NCBI GenBank assembly: GCA_013054445.1
Contig: JAAMPI010000289.1
Location: 1 to 45,121, forward strand
Direction of reading: 5' to 3'
DNA: 45,121 bases
DNA from: Cudoniella acicularis
Lineage: Eukaryota > Ascomycota > Leotiomycetes > Helotiales > Helotiaceae
A model generated the notes under the pieces. The model saw nothing but the letters and a program-made list of their open reading frames with translations. It did no database searches and was not told where the DNA came from. The position numbers and the translations under genes are program-made. Positions 1 to 11,389 of this stretch are shown piece after piece (positions within the stretch are counted from its first letter, which is position 1; every line of letters begins with the position of its first letter).

Positions 1-2208
1 GTATTTTCAGCCCCATTATTGCACGAAGGGACTCGCTTTTAGGTTCATCGTATCGCCCGCAACTCTATGCTATTCTCGATATAAGGTTGCGGCGCGCGCT
101 TGGGACGACACTTCACGACGCAGCTCGCAGCACGCAGCACGCTCAGCGCCGAGAGTTGATCGACGAGGTCTTAGACGTGGAGCTTATTTAGCTGGATAAT
201 TATGGCAGTGCAAGCTCTGGTAGTAACTCTTGTTGAATGGACGATTACTCGAGCATGCAGGACGTCGTGGTGGTCTCATGCATCCAAAAAGCTCCATTCA
301 GGGCCTCACTTGCTTCCTACTGGCCCTCGACTGGCCCTGTGCTACCCTTCGAGTTGCTGGTCACTTGTGCGCATCCGGCCGTGGATTGAACAGCGAAGAG
401 TGGTGTTGTTTTTGACTGCCAGAGGTTGTGCGATGCGATGCGATGCCGCAACGTGAAGACTCGAAAAGTAATGTGACAGACTGGCGGTGCCGTGATGGTG
501 AGCTGCTACCCGATCACTGCAACTGCAACTGCAACTACGCTTCCGCTTGGGTGAGTGGTTTTTTGAGGCCATCCAGCCCGATTCGGGGTGGATTGTTCTG
601 CTTGCAGCGATGGGAGTTACTGGACGGCCCTCATCAGCACCAAATTCAGTAGTCCCTCCTCACCAGGTCATTCAGCTCCCCCATGCCCGTGGCGCTCCCG
701 TGTGAATCTCGTCCCACGGTCTGCTTTTGGCATACAGCGTGCATTCCCAATTCTGCGCTGATATGCTGTTGCAAACCTGTTCCCCCTTGGGTTCTCAATC
801 TTCTCTATCTGCTCCCCACCATCAAACTTCACCTTGACCTACAAACACCACTCACTGTTTTGTACAATCCCCCCGATTTTGTGCTACTTGGCCATACGAA
901 GTACGAAACATACATACGCATTATTACCGTTATCCTTTACGACCCTGCTGTGCAGCTTTACCACGTTCTTAATCCTCCGCAAGGACTTTTATGTATATTT
1001 TACTTCGTCAGCCTACCCGGATACTCGAGAAAGCCCAGCACTCAGCAAGCCATTATTGAAAGCGTGGAATCCTCCCGTAACCTATTCTTTTCGACCTTTT
1101 CTTCGACCTTTTTCTTCCTCTTTTCGGCCGCCAATAATATAATCAGCTCGCCTTTCACATTCGATAGCTTCGGACGCATCCTCTGAACTCGCCCGGTGGC
1201 CACTCTTTTGCCCCGCGTTGTCCTTGGTTGGCGTTGCTTTCGACTTTCGTATCTGGCACTCGGATTGCTTCAAACCACCGCCTTGCTTCCCCGACTGCCT
1301 CTGCTCCACGTTGCTGCTACTCTGCGCGGGTCTCAAGGCTGTCAGTTGAGCTGGACATAGGACAGGCCTTTGCGACCACTGGAACATCTTGCGGAGCCGG
1401 TTCGCGAATCATCCTCCTCGACCTCAACGCACGAAAGCGACCTTTCACCGCCTCGTCTGGTTGTCTGGACACTGGAGATCCTCTCCTGCAGCCAATCTAC
1501 GCCGTAACGTTATCGCAACGAAGTCCAGGAAACCCCTAATACCGGTCAACGCCTTTGTTCTTCGCAGTTCTATCTTCTCCCGCGACTCCGAATATTAAGT
1601 CCAGGTCTTGGGCGGCGAATTTGTCACTTACTTGTTCGCAAGTTGCCACAGCTGACGAACTCCACTGCGGCCTGCTGAGTAAAGACAGTTGACTCGCAAT
1701 CCGAGGTCTTCAGCCACATTGAGCGCCCGGTGTCTTCGCTGCCTCAGGCTCCAAGGCCGCTAACATCCCATTTACCTTATTGGGTGAGCCCACTCTGCCC
1801 AGGAACACCCTTCAATCACAACTCGACGCCCATCCGCTTCATCGCTGTATCCCGCTCCCGGATCGGTTTGCGCGATAAAAGCCATCGCCATTCACACCTA
1901 CATCCATCCTCTCCCGGGCGCTTCTGTCGCCTTCCAAGTTTGTCTTTTTTGCGTCCTTCATTCACTTAATACCCCATCCTCCAGACCCCAACAATAACGT
2001 CAACATCAACAACGATCAGTTTACTCTGCATCGCCCCCCATTCACCAACACCAACACCACCTCCTCCACCACCATCACCACGCAGGATACACCCTCGAGC
2101 TGCCATGCAATAGCCCCTCTGCTCGCAGACGTCGAGCTCGAGCAACCACTTACTTTGTAACGTCAGCTTACCCTCCTCGGTCACACCAACGAATACCCGT
2201 CACTCAAC
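1..2208. other. Intergenic region and CT-rich leader of the J-domain gene
   Basis: No open frame here resembles a protein. The DNA from about 780 to 2208 is rich in C and T on the plus strand, as is common for promoters and 5' leaders of filamentous fungi, and it leads directly to the ATG at 2209. The stretch at about 1976-2080 is made of CAA/CCA-rich low-complexity sequence just ahead of the start. The first 700 bases hold nothing I can name. Confidence 0.5.
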
Positions 2209-4085
2209 ATGTCAACTCTACCTCCCGATCCTTACAAAGCCTTGGGCGTTACGAAAGATGCAAAGCTCCCCGAGATTCGAAGTGCGCACAGGAAGTTAGT
2301 CCTCAAATGCCATCCAGACAAGGTGCAGGACGCCGCTCTGAAGGCTGTGAAACAGGATGAATTCCAAAAGGTGCAGCAAGCCTACGAGCTGCTCAGCGAC
2401 GACGCACGCAGAATACAGTACGACGAACAAGTTAAGCTTTTTGAGCTAAGAAAGGAGATGAGCCGTGGCAACCCAACGGCAAGAAGCAATCCATTTGAAT
2501 ATGAGATTAGAACTGCCGAACCCCGGTCGAATAATTCCGTACCTCGATCGAAACCCGCACAACCTTCACCAAAGGTTTACTCTGCCCCACAGAATAGATC
2601 ATGGGAAGACGTTGGATATGAGCCAAGGTCTGTTCCCCGGAAAACAGCCAGCTACGACTCGACGGACCGGAAACGTGCTTCAGCGAGGGAAGAAGAACGC
2701 AGGAAACATGACGAAGACGAGAAGGCGAGGCTAAGATTTGAAAAGGAACATAAACGGTCCCACGGAGAGAAGAAGAAATCTCGCGATAAGGAGAGGAAGA
2801 GGGGAAGCGAGGAGAAACATAGCCGAACCACCTTGTCGTCGACGACGATGACTCGGACGATTACCGATACTCCAAGTCTTCGGAAAAGAAATCATCGAGT
2901 CGGCGCATGGCAGAGGAGATGAGACAACATGAAGAGGCTGCTGCGAGGGAAAGAGAGGCTGCGAGAGCCCACGAGCGAACACCACCCAAATCAGCACCTT
3001 TAGATCCAAAGTGGAATCAACATATGGATTTCGCCGGTCAATACATGCAAGCTGCTCGGCGGAAGGTTGCTGTTCCCGAGGTGGAGGACTTCCGGCCCTC
3101 ACCCCCACGCAGAGCTGAGACATTTGCGGCACCTTCACCTGGAGTCAATGTCCGACATGTTACCCCATTCAGCGATGAAGAGACACCTCGTCGGTCGTCC
3201 GCGTCGTCGGCACGAAAAGAATCGAGAAAGTCTGTGGATACACCAAGCCGACGTGATAAATCGAGTAAAGACCGAAGATCACCACCCGCACAAGTACGAG
3301 ATCCGTATATTGTCGAACCACCCGATCCACCAGTTGCTCCGAGGAAACCTACTCTTCAATCCCACAGCTCTGCGCCGCCTAACCTGTCGATTCCAATCAG
3401 GGAAAAGCCAAGTCGTTCGAGAACTCAGGAGTATCCCCGGCAAGAGGCAGCTCCTTCTCTCCCCCGAGCGCAAACATTCCAGGCCGGCGAAAGAAGCAGA
3501 GAACGAAGCGGTGGAAGTCGGTTAAAGAAATCTGTAGAATATTCCAGTGATTCCTCTGATTCCGATTCGCCGATACGTCCAACCCAGCGTCGCTCATATA
3601 GTCCTCAACGTCGTGGAACTGAAACTCGGTATGTCGTTGAGAGTGGTCACATCAACCACCGATCGACCCTTCATCACATCGATGATGAGCAAGTCTATAC
3701 TCGTGATCGCAGCGAGTCTCCACGAGGCGGACGACATAGTAGAGAGCGGCCTCCAATGCCACGAGCTCCCAGCAGTCATGAACGGCCTCGGGCAGTTCCT
3801 GTTCGGCCAGGTTCTCAAACATACTACACACCCGATCCTCCTCCAATAATTCGGGAAGCACGACCTAGTATGACTTCTCGAGAGCCAAGTTATCGAGGCT
3901 CGAGTAGAGGTGCTCCTGGGGCATACTTTCAAGAAGTCAAATATGCACCCAAGTATGGTGCGGAAAATGTGATTTATAGTGCGCAGCCAGCGGACATTTA
4001 TCAAAAAAGAAGTGATCAGAATAGAGATCCTTACTATGCTTCGTACCAGAGGAGTGGTAGAGGCGAAGGTGCGGTTGCATATTGA
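2209..4085 (+). CDS. J-domain (DnaJ/Hsp40-type) protein with a long charged RS-rich tail; frame broken once
   Basis: The N-terminus is a J domain (residues about 7-75) with the HPD motif at residues 35-37, which in this family stimulates Hsp70 ATPase. After it come a Lys/Glu/Arg-rich stretch and a long Ser/Arg/Pro-rich low-complexity tail ending at the stop at 4083-4085. The first frame runs 2209-2922 and the second is open from 2823 to 4085. In the first frame the protein turns into non-charged residues after about 2825, while in the other frame the charged, Asp/Ser/Lys-rich composition continues at once from 2826. A one-base slip near 2825 therefore fits best; reading through it would give about 625 residues. 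I found no good GT..AG intron of length 3n+2. It is either a true frameshift or a sequencing error. Its partner is probably a cytosolic or nuclear Hsp70, but the sequence does not show which. Confidence 0.85.
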
Positions 4086-5984
4086 TTGCGACCTTGTATC
4101 TTTTTATCTCCCTATCTCCGCGCTGGATTTGGCCGCGGACGCAAAGAGATTTCCCTTTTCAACTTCATTGTACAACCCGCAATTACGAAAATCATAATGA
4201 TACAGTAACGAACGAACGAACGATTGGATGAATCAACTCGGCGTTTCTTTACCTTTTATTTCCTTGGCTTTTTTTTTTTTTTTTCACGAACGAATGAACG
4301 TATGGGCATCAAGGCATCAGCATGGGCATTTTCATAGCAGAGGGAGGAAGGCGAGAGTAGTGGTGAAAGAGGGAAGGAAGAAGATGAAGAAGTGAAGCGA
4401 GCGAGGTGTCGTTTTCATGGAGACTTTCCTCTTTTTCCTGTTTGATTCTATTCTCATTTTTCCTTTGCTCGCGCCTTTTGCATTTCATGCATGTATGCCT
4501 GCATTCATTCGTTCGTTCGATGTTGTACTTTATGAAACCAAACCAGCGCTGTACGAAAACGCTCCCAAGGGGCTTTGAACTCGGCAGGCAGCTCAGCTGA
4601 TGTGTGTGCGATTGGGATCTCTCTATTTTGGTTTTCCTGGGACACGGAAAGCTCAGGGAGGAATCGATGATGACGATGGGATGATATTCATGATTGGCGT
4701 TGTGTCATCATGAGATGATGGGATGGGATGGGATGCAGATGCATAGAATACACATACATACATACATACATACCTACATACATGATGCATGGAATTCGAT
4801 TATTCAGCCACAAACATTAAATTCCCTAACATTTACTGATTGATCATGATCTATGTATGTGTGTGTTTGATATCATGCTCTGCGATTTCTTTTCCTTTGG
4901 TAAGATTTTTGTTTGCGACCTGTTGATTTCAGCAATTTTCGCAAATGCGATAACCAGAGAAATCCGGGGCATTTCTGAAGCTGTCTTTTGTTTCGTGTTT
5001 GCTTCGCTGTTTTCTTTCTTTGCGTGTAGTGATGGAATGTTTAGTCATATTTTTTCCGTCGTCACGTTTTCTTCCTTTCGCTTGCTCCGTACGTACCCCG
5101 TACAGTAACCCCATAATTGGGCTTCAATGACGTAGGCTGTTTCGCTTGCAGTATCACAGCCCGACCCAACCACCACCCGATTTTTTTTCCAAGCCGATTT
5201 CTAAGTCTGTCTCTGTTACACCAGTGCTGTTAGCTTTACGCTGCGCGCCTTGGTAAGAAAAGGGGGTTGGTATTTTTCTTGCGCTTCTAGTGGACGGGCA
5301 TTTAAGAAATCAAACATCTACTGCTTGGATGGATATGAAGGTGAGGTGAGGTAGGTGGCGTTTTTGTTTGTGTTGTAAACTTGAGCGGGAGGGGGATGAC
5401 ATGACGGGTCCGCTTTGGGGTCCATGCAGGAGAGACATGCTGAATTGATTGATTGATTGCTTGGTTGATCAGAGGCGTTTTTGTTTGAGGAGCGGCCTTG
5501 GGAGCGTCATTTGTGCGACATGACTTCCACCTCCGGCTCCTTTGGGAGTTTGGGAGGAGAGTATGACAAGTTTATTAAGCCATCGGGTCGACAAAAAAGA
5601 GGAGGATGAAGTATGTGAGTAGAAATGGATGGGGAATGGGGAAGTGAAAGTGGAAATGGGGCGTTGTGGAGGCATGGTAATGGGGAAAGAGAGGGATACT
5701 TTGGTATGCAAACCGACATTTGAAACTGCCTGCTTGAATACTTGGTGTCGAAGATTAATTCGGTAACATAGGTTGGCTTGGGGTTGGAGGTGGAGGTGGA
5801 GGTGGATGTAGGTGTGGTATTCATTTTGGTTTGATCTTTCTCGTGTTTTTCTTGAGTTGGTGCTGATTCTTTTTCAGGGTGTTTGGAAGTTTGGAAGTTT
5901 AGAGGTTTGGGTTCAGAAGTTAGAAGTTAAGAGTTATATATAAATCAAATCTTCCTCCGACTTCCTCGTGCACTCAGAAAATAT
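4086..5984. other. Gene-poor intergenic region with microsatellites
   Basis: This stretch contains only low-complexity tracts: a GAAC repeat at 4207-4222, a T run at 4270-4284, GGGAT-type repeats near 4700-4740, a CATA repeat at about 4751-4785, and a GGTGGA repeat at about 5786-5815 that creates a false Thr/Ser-rich open frame on the minus strand. No coding sequence is recognisable. It holds the 3' end of the J-domain gene and possibly the promoter of the NACHT gene. Confidence 0.6.
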
Positions 5985-7553
5985 ATGAGGGATTGTTACG
6001 AATCTTCTAGTAAGTAGGCAGGTAAACAACAAGCAAGTGCTTAAGGCGAACCGTTGAAAGAGCTGGGATTCAAGAATATATTTACGTCCAATCTCAATAC
6101 TCCAGAAAAATTGCAATTTCAACCAATCTATCTATTCTACGTCTGACCGACGGGCGGCGACCCCGGGGCGAAAGGGTGGAAGGAAGTACAAGAAGAGAAG
6201 GAAGAAGTAGAGTTCCGGAAAGAAATTCAAAACTGGCTATCTCCGCTTGAATTCTTGAGCTGGCAGAAAAAATTAGTGGATGAGTGTTTCCCTACGGGAA
6301 AATCATTTCTGGAATCCGAAGAGTTCGTGAAATGGGCAAATGCGCAACAGTCATGGCATATGCGATGTTACGGCGACACTGGCACTGGAAAGGTGAGTTC
6401 TTAATATCTAGACATCTGTGTTTGCAGCTAACAATTTGAAAAGACAAGTCTTGCTGCCCTCACCGTGCGTCACTTACAGGAGCACTACCAATTGTTTAAT
6501 TGTCCAGTGATGTGTATATTTCTCAACGGTAAAGAAAAGAACAGTCAGACGCCGGAACTGTTATACGGTAGCATGCTCAAGCAACTGTTGCAGCTAGGGG
6601 GCTCCAACCCGATTCCCGAGAGACTTAAAGCTCGATACGAAGAACTGAATGAGTGGGGGCAAAGATTGGACCGGGTTGAGTCAAAGAAATTGTTTAAGGA
6701 GCAAATTGCCGAGTATGAGAGAGTGTATCTTATTGTCGACGCCTTGAAGGAAGCCTCAGAAAAAACGAGGAGAATGGTGGAAGATGAACTCTGCATCCTT
6801 TGCTCAACACGGAAGTTGTCTCTCCTGATCACCTCAACCTATGATGCCAAAGTGGAAAAAGGCATCACCTGCGATATACATGACTGCGCGACACCGACTA
6901 AAAGGGGTGGACTGAATTTGTATTTTCGCTGCGAAATATGCAAAGGAGGTGATTTCGATGTGTGCAGTGCCTGTAAATTGAAAAGGAAGCACTGTTTTGA
7001 TTTATCACATAAACTCGTCCAACATTACGATAGAGTTACGGTTGAAATATACACAACATCTGACGAGATTAAGGATTATGTGCGCTCAAGACTCAATGAA
7101 GAAACGCCGGAGCAGGCCCTGGAAGCACTTAGGGAAAAGCGCAAATATCCAAAACAACGTCCGGGTATGACAAAACTAGCCAGGAAGCTTGAGGCCGCGC
7201 CAGATCTAAAGCAAAGAATCTACGGTGAAATCATCCGCAAAGCCGGTGGGAAATTCCTCCTCGCGAAGCTGTATATGGACTCTTTGGTTGATGTACTTAC
7301 GGTATCGGATCTGAGATCCACGCTCGACTCCTTTCCGGACAGTTGGAATAACTTGTGTTGCCAAAGGATGGGGGAGAAAATTCTGACACAAGAACCAAAG
7401 TTGCGTGCTTTTGTTCGGGCACTATTTCTCGCTTTATTTATTTTATTCACTACTTCTTCAGTTCCTTCTTCATCACTGTCTTTTTTGCGCTCAAGAAGTG
7501 GGGAGGGGGGTGTGGAAGGTTATAAAAGCTGCCTCCCGTACACTTTGGTTTGA
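5985..7553 (+). CDS. NACHT-type (fungal NLR/STAND) NTPase with internal ZZ zinc finger; truncated
   Basis: A conserved N-flank (Trp-Leu-Ser-Pro-Leu around 6234-6246) leads to a Walker A motif GDTGTGK-TS that is split by a clear 51-nt intron (6393-6443, GTGAGT, branch CTAAC at 6428-6432, AAAAG). Exon 2 (6444-7553) has a Walker B-like VYLIVDAL around 6726-6745. A Cys/His-rich ZZ-type finger (6870-7010; CxxxxC, CEIC, CSAC, then H and C) follows directly after the LITST strand. Next come the usual NACHT C-part and a FLLAKLYMDSL motif near 7250-7280. After about 7400 similarity ends in an unrelated hydrophobic tail, and no ankyrin or WD repeats follow. The start is unsure: ATG 5985 with a 165-nt intron (6010-6174, GTAAGT..AAAG) fits the phase and gives 450 residues. 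In fungi such proteins act in non-self recognition or cell death. This copy may be a relic. Confidence 0.72.
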
Positions 7554-8287
7554 AGTAACAACCCTTCACGGTTGGGAACTTGGGAACCTGGGATGTATTT
7601 AAGCAAGAGGGCTTGTGGCTTCCGACTGTAATTACTTACGCGATATCGCCAGTGCTTGCTTTGGCTTGAAGCCTTGGATTCAATAACGTGGCGTGCTTTT
7701 CAAGATGTGTTTGGAGGTGTGCATAAGAACACGGAGTTCAAGGTGTTATGTAGGGATGGACGCCGATTATCGGATGTGTTGAGGAGTGAGAGAACGAACG
7801 AACCAACGAGAAAGGAGAATGGCAGTACTCAATTTACCGACAGGGTGTGTAACCGTGTGCTATGTCACGTATGTATGCGCGTATTTAGCCGTGAATTTCA
7901 GCTCCGATTTCCATTAAAATTGGGCAAGCGCGAGAACTTGTAATTGGTTACCTACAGTAAGATTTTTACTAATTAATATCGAGATGCATAAGTCCCTGAT
8001 TTTTTGCTCAAAAAGTCTGAGGTTGAGTTGCATCGCATGTAGCACATGCGGCCTTTTACTACACAATACTTATTTTTAGGGCGGGAAGAGACTTTTTGAG
8101 GTGAATAACATAGTAAGGTTGCGTACCCTGTTTATTGATGCCTAATTGCTTTTGACTTATATCTGCCCACTTGTGAGAGTTCTTAAAGTCAACGTATAAA
8201 TGGCATTGTAGAAAATTCACTTTATTATTACAACTCCTTAATTGCAAAATTGCAGAATTGCACCAAATATTGTGATAAACGCTGAAG
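7554..8287. other. Intergenic region
   Basis: No gene is recognisable here. It follows the point at which the NACHT gene loses family similarity, and no ankyrin, TPR or WD repeats can be read in any plus-strand frame. The DNA from about 8000 to 8287 becomes AT-rich and probably contains the promoter of the small secreted protein gene. Confidence 0.5.
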
Positions 8288-8941
8288 ATGCGTGTCTCAT
8301 TCCTCACCCTCATGCCATTCGTGGCTTCAGTTCTTCCAGCGGCTGTTCCCGCTCCTAATACCGAAGTCGCTGTAAGTATTTCGAAAATTATCCTGCAATG
8401 TTGTTTGCGCATAATTGTCAGAGATACCACAACACTCGCTCTTGTAGAGATAACGCTTCACTTTCTGGCTTTTCGTTTCCACAAGGCAGCAAATACTACA
8501 GTTTACTCACCAACGCCCTAGGAATCCGCGCCCTTTAGAAAAAGACAAGACTATACCATCGTAGAAGTCTTCTTGAACCCCCAGACAGGCGGTTACCTCC
8601 CCTATTCACCCGGTATATGCTACTCGCTCAGCGGCTCTCAATACGACAAGAAAATATATGGAATTAATATTGTGCATCCCGGTTACCGCTGTGACTTCTA
8701 CACGTTCGTATTCCCCTTGCTGCTTCAACTACATATCTAACATCAGTGGTGAAATAGTGATTATGCCTGTTCCTCCGCCGCATTCACACTGGTGACTTTC
8801 GCCAACTCGCCTCTTTATTCTTCCGCGTCGGGGCAGCTGTGGTCTTCTTATGTCTGTTCTGCTACTTGTAATAACGAAACCTTGTCTCGCGCACCTCGAA
8901 AGCTTCTACTAATTAAACGACAGAATCGAATATTCGGGTAA
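8288..8941 (+). CDS. Small secreted cysteine-containing protein (effector-like), three exons
   Basis: The exons are 8288-8371, 8522-8703 and 8758-8941; the model encodes 149 residues. Intron 1 (150 nt) has GTAAGT and CCTAG. Intron 2 (54 nt) has a weak GTTCGT donor but a perfect CTAAC branch site at about 8736-8740 and an AATAG acceptor. All phases match, and both introns remove in-frame stops or frame changes. Residues 1-20 form a signal peptide (hydrophobic core LTLMPFVASVL, then small residues). A basic FRKRQ site about 15 residues beyond could be cut by Kex2. The rest has five Cys and is rich in Tyr, Ser and Gly. The part after the fifth Cys is basic and may be a read-through extension. 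I do not recognise the family; secretion is well supported, and any effector role is inference. Confidence 0.62.
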
Positions 8942-10153
8942 TATTCTACTATAGGAGACAATTTATCTTGGGACTGGATGGGAGCGAAGGCTAAAGTCTC
9001 AATATTCATTCTATAAATGAGTACTCTTTTCTCATTTCCCAGGTGCTTTCTCAGGGCCAGAAGAGAATGTTGCTTTAGCAGACTTGGTGAAATGTTTAGG
9101 GCTCAGAGTGGCGAGAGCTCACGTTCAAAGACAGAAATAAAAACACCTATATCGAGATTCTAATATTGGATATGTCATTACTTCTCGGGTTTTCAAGGTC
9201 ATCTTACAGGTTTCTTAGCTGGCTAGATAGCATGTCATTTTGTTTAGTAACGGTTAGCGTATGCAGTCTGCAGATACAAGCTGCAATATGTATCGCAAGA
9301 AACAATTAACTTTCATTTTATGTTAATTTCTAACCGCGCAAGAAAACAGAAATTTCTACGCGCCAAGATCTTAACGAACTCGCTCCTCCTAACACGGAAG
9401 TACTTGAGGGTTTCGTAAGCAAGAAATTTTCCGAATCAATAGAGCAGCAGCAGCGGTACTGCAGCAGAATCGATGAATTCATCAAAGTCTGTGTCGTTAT
9501 TGATGTTATTAGCCGTTACTTCTTAGCCATTTTAAATAGAATTTTTGCCTCGGCAAAAGATACTTTCTCAACTAAGTCCTTTGCTCCGATTGATTAGTTT
9601 TGGAGAACATAAGTAAGCGAATTGTTGGAAAGAGCGTGATAGGAGAGAAAGCTTGTGCAATAAGCAAATATAAGGAAGCTGGGATAACAATAAGGACCTA
9701 CCTAGGATGAATTATATTTTTCAATTTTTGTTTACTTGGTGGAAGACATTCCCATCACAAAAGAAAGAAGATTAAAAGAAATTGCATTGGGCGTTATATA
9801 TAATTCCCTATGCCCCCCTAGCCTGAATAGAAAGGGTAAAAAGATAAATCCGGGACCAGTATTTGATTCGGATCAGGCTGTGTAAGCCTGTTACAGCTTC
9901 ATCGGTTTCGTCAACCTAAAATACTATTAGATATTAAGTACTATTTAATTATTATTGTTCATATAAAGAAAACGCCCTTACATTTGATCTGTTAGTCCCT
10001 AACTCGGTGTTCTTATCACCGATATCACTCTGAGTATTTGCTAGAGGCACACCAGAATCATCAGGAAGGGGGTCTAATACAGATTTATTGCCCAGTTCGT
10101 TTATCACGATTCGTGACATCTCTTAGCCCACGAATTAGTAAAATCAGCGGTGA
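8942..10153. other. AT-rich intergenic region
   Basis: No coding sequence is visible here. The DNA is AT-rich with many short stops in all frames. A short GCAGCAGCAGC-type run lies at about 9445-9466. Nothing here resembles a known mobile element. Confidence 0.5.
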
Positions 10154-10636
10154 CAGGAGAATCAGGAAGATGTCTTCAACAGTAATGGCGAAGATTATAC
10201 CAATGATTATAATCGAACCCGCGAAAATCTTGATGACTGCCTAGAGAAAAGGATAGAGGCCGGCGAAAAGGAACAGTGTATAGCTAAGGGGAAGGCCTTG
10301 ATAAACAATAAGAAGTCCTTTAAGAATGATATAGGTGCTTTTAATGAGAAGGAGAATCCCAATATAAATAGTGTAGACGTGACTACGAAAGGGCAGCAGA
10401 AGCTCGGTAAGAATAGTGTAGATATGACTCCGGAAGGAAGCCTTAGCAGTACATATGCTAGTTTTGATGTTAGGAGGCCGCAGCCCCACTGGATAAGTGG
10501 GAGGAAGACCAACTTGAAAAGAATGATCTTTCGGTTGGCAATGCCTTTTGGATGGTACGTAGTAATTGTCCGTACTGGTAGGCCGATCTTCTCCTCGCCG
10601 ATCATTTCGAGAGTTGGGTTGTTACCAAACAATTGA
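10154..10636 (+). other. Unassigned 160-codon open frame without an ATG, possible exon or relic
   Basis: Frame 2 is open from just after the TGA at 10151-10153 to the stop at 10634-10636. It encodes an acidic/Asn-rich start (residues such as EDYTNDYNRTREN), then a Lys-rich part with a short internal near-repeat of NSVD-x-T-x-x-G (about 10368-10380 and 10413-10430). The frame has no convincing start codon, but GACAG at 10152-10156 could be a splice acceptor. A GTACGT donor-like site lies at about 10555. The reverse strand is also open for 141 codons, so coding is not certain. I do not recognise it; it may be an exon of an undetected gene or a transposon remnant. Confidence 0.25.
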
Positions 10637-11389
10637 CTTCAACGAACAGATTGTCGGAGTGAGTGGTGAGACAAGAGGGTGGTGATGGAGCTTTTAGATA
10701 GTCCTGAAAGCAAACGTCTCGTCCTATCTGGAGGCAGAAAAGCACTTGCAGTTAGAGTCGTAGGGGCAAAGAAGGTTGGTTTGTGAAGTACGGAGTAGGG
10801 CCGGAGCAAGCTACTACCTACAGGCCATAATAAATGTTAATGAGCACTGACCAGTATTTAACTACAAATAGCAATATACTGCGAAAGCCGAACAGGTGAT
10901 TGGCCTGGTGACCCTTGAAGACACGGCCACAATCACCTTGCATTTAACATTTATTACGCCCTGGGGGTTGTATTTAAGTTCCATAAGCGAGAAACGCTAA
11001 CCTCAAATGGCTCGCCGAATCTGGAAGCTTCTCAAAGGCCGGCGCAGCAATCACGATGCGGCTCGAAACAACATCAAGAATACTCGTCTAGCGGCGTTCC
11101 GGTCCCAAAGGGAGAGGAAATTGTATCTCGAACCCGCTTGAATAAATCCGATAATGAAGATCCGGAGCAAATGCGCAGTCGAGGGAAATCGACGGCATCG
11201 GGGAATATGGGCATGGGCACTATGACCCATCAGTGTCTCGGCGTTGACACTGTATCGACATTGGTTACAGGTCATCGAAGATCCGGCTGTTGCATTGGCC
11301 GAGGCTCCACAATAAATACATTCCGTGAGGAGATGTCGAGTATTTCAGTGGTCGGGGTTAAGGGAGAATCGGTGGAAAGGTGAAAAAAG
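10637..11389. other. Intergenic region
   Basis: I see no recognisable gene. Short open frames on both strands around 11050-11390 overlap each other and carry no family signature. The DNA from about 11340 begins to resemble the end of a unit of the tandem array that follows (GGTCGGGG-type and GGGCAGGGATCCTCGC sequences). Confidence 0.4.

Noticed and set aside
683..1186. 167-codon plus-strand open frame in the leader region
   Set aside because: Composition follows the CT-rich leader DNA, overlapping frames are equally open, and no motif or family pattern is present.
5507..5824. Minus-strand open frame rich in Thr/Ser/Pro
   Set aside because: It is produced by a GGTGGA microsatellite and low-complexity DNA; there is no domain and no start context.
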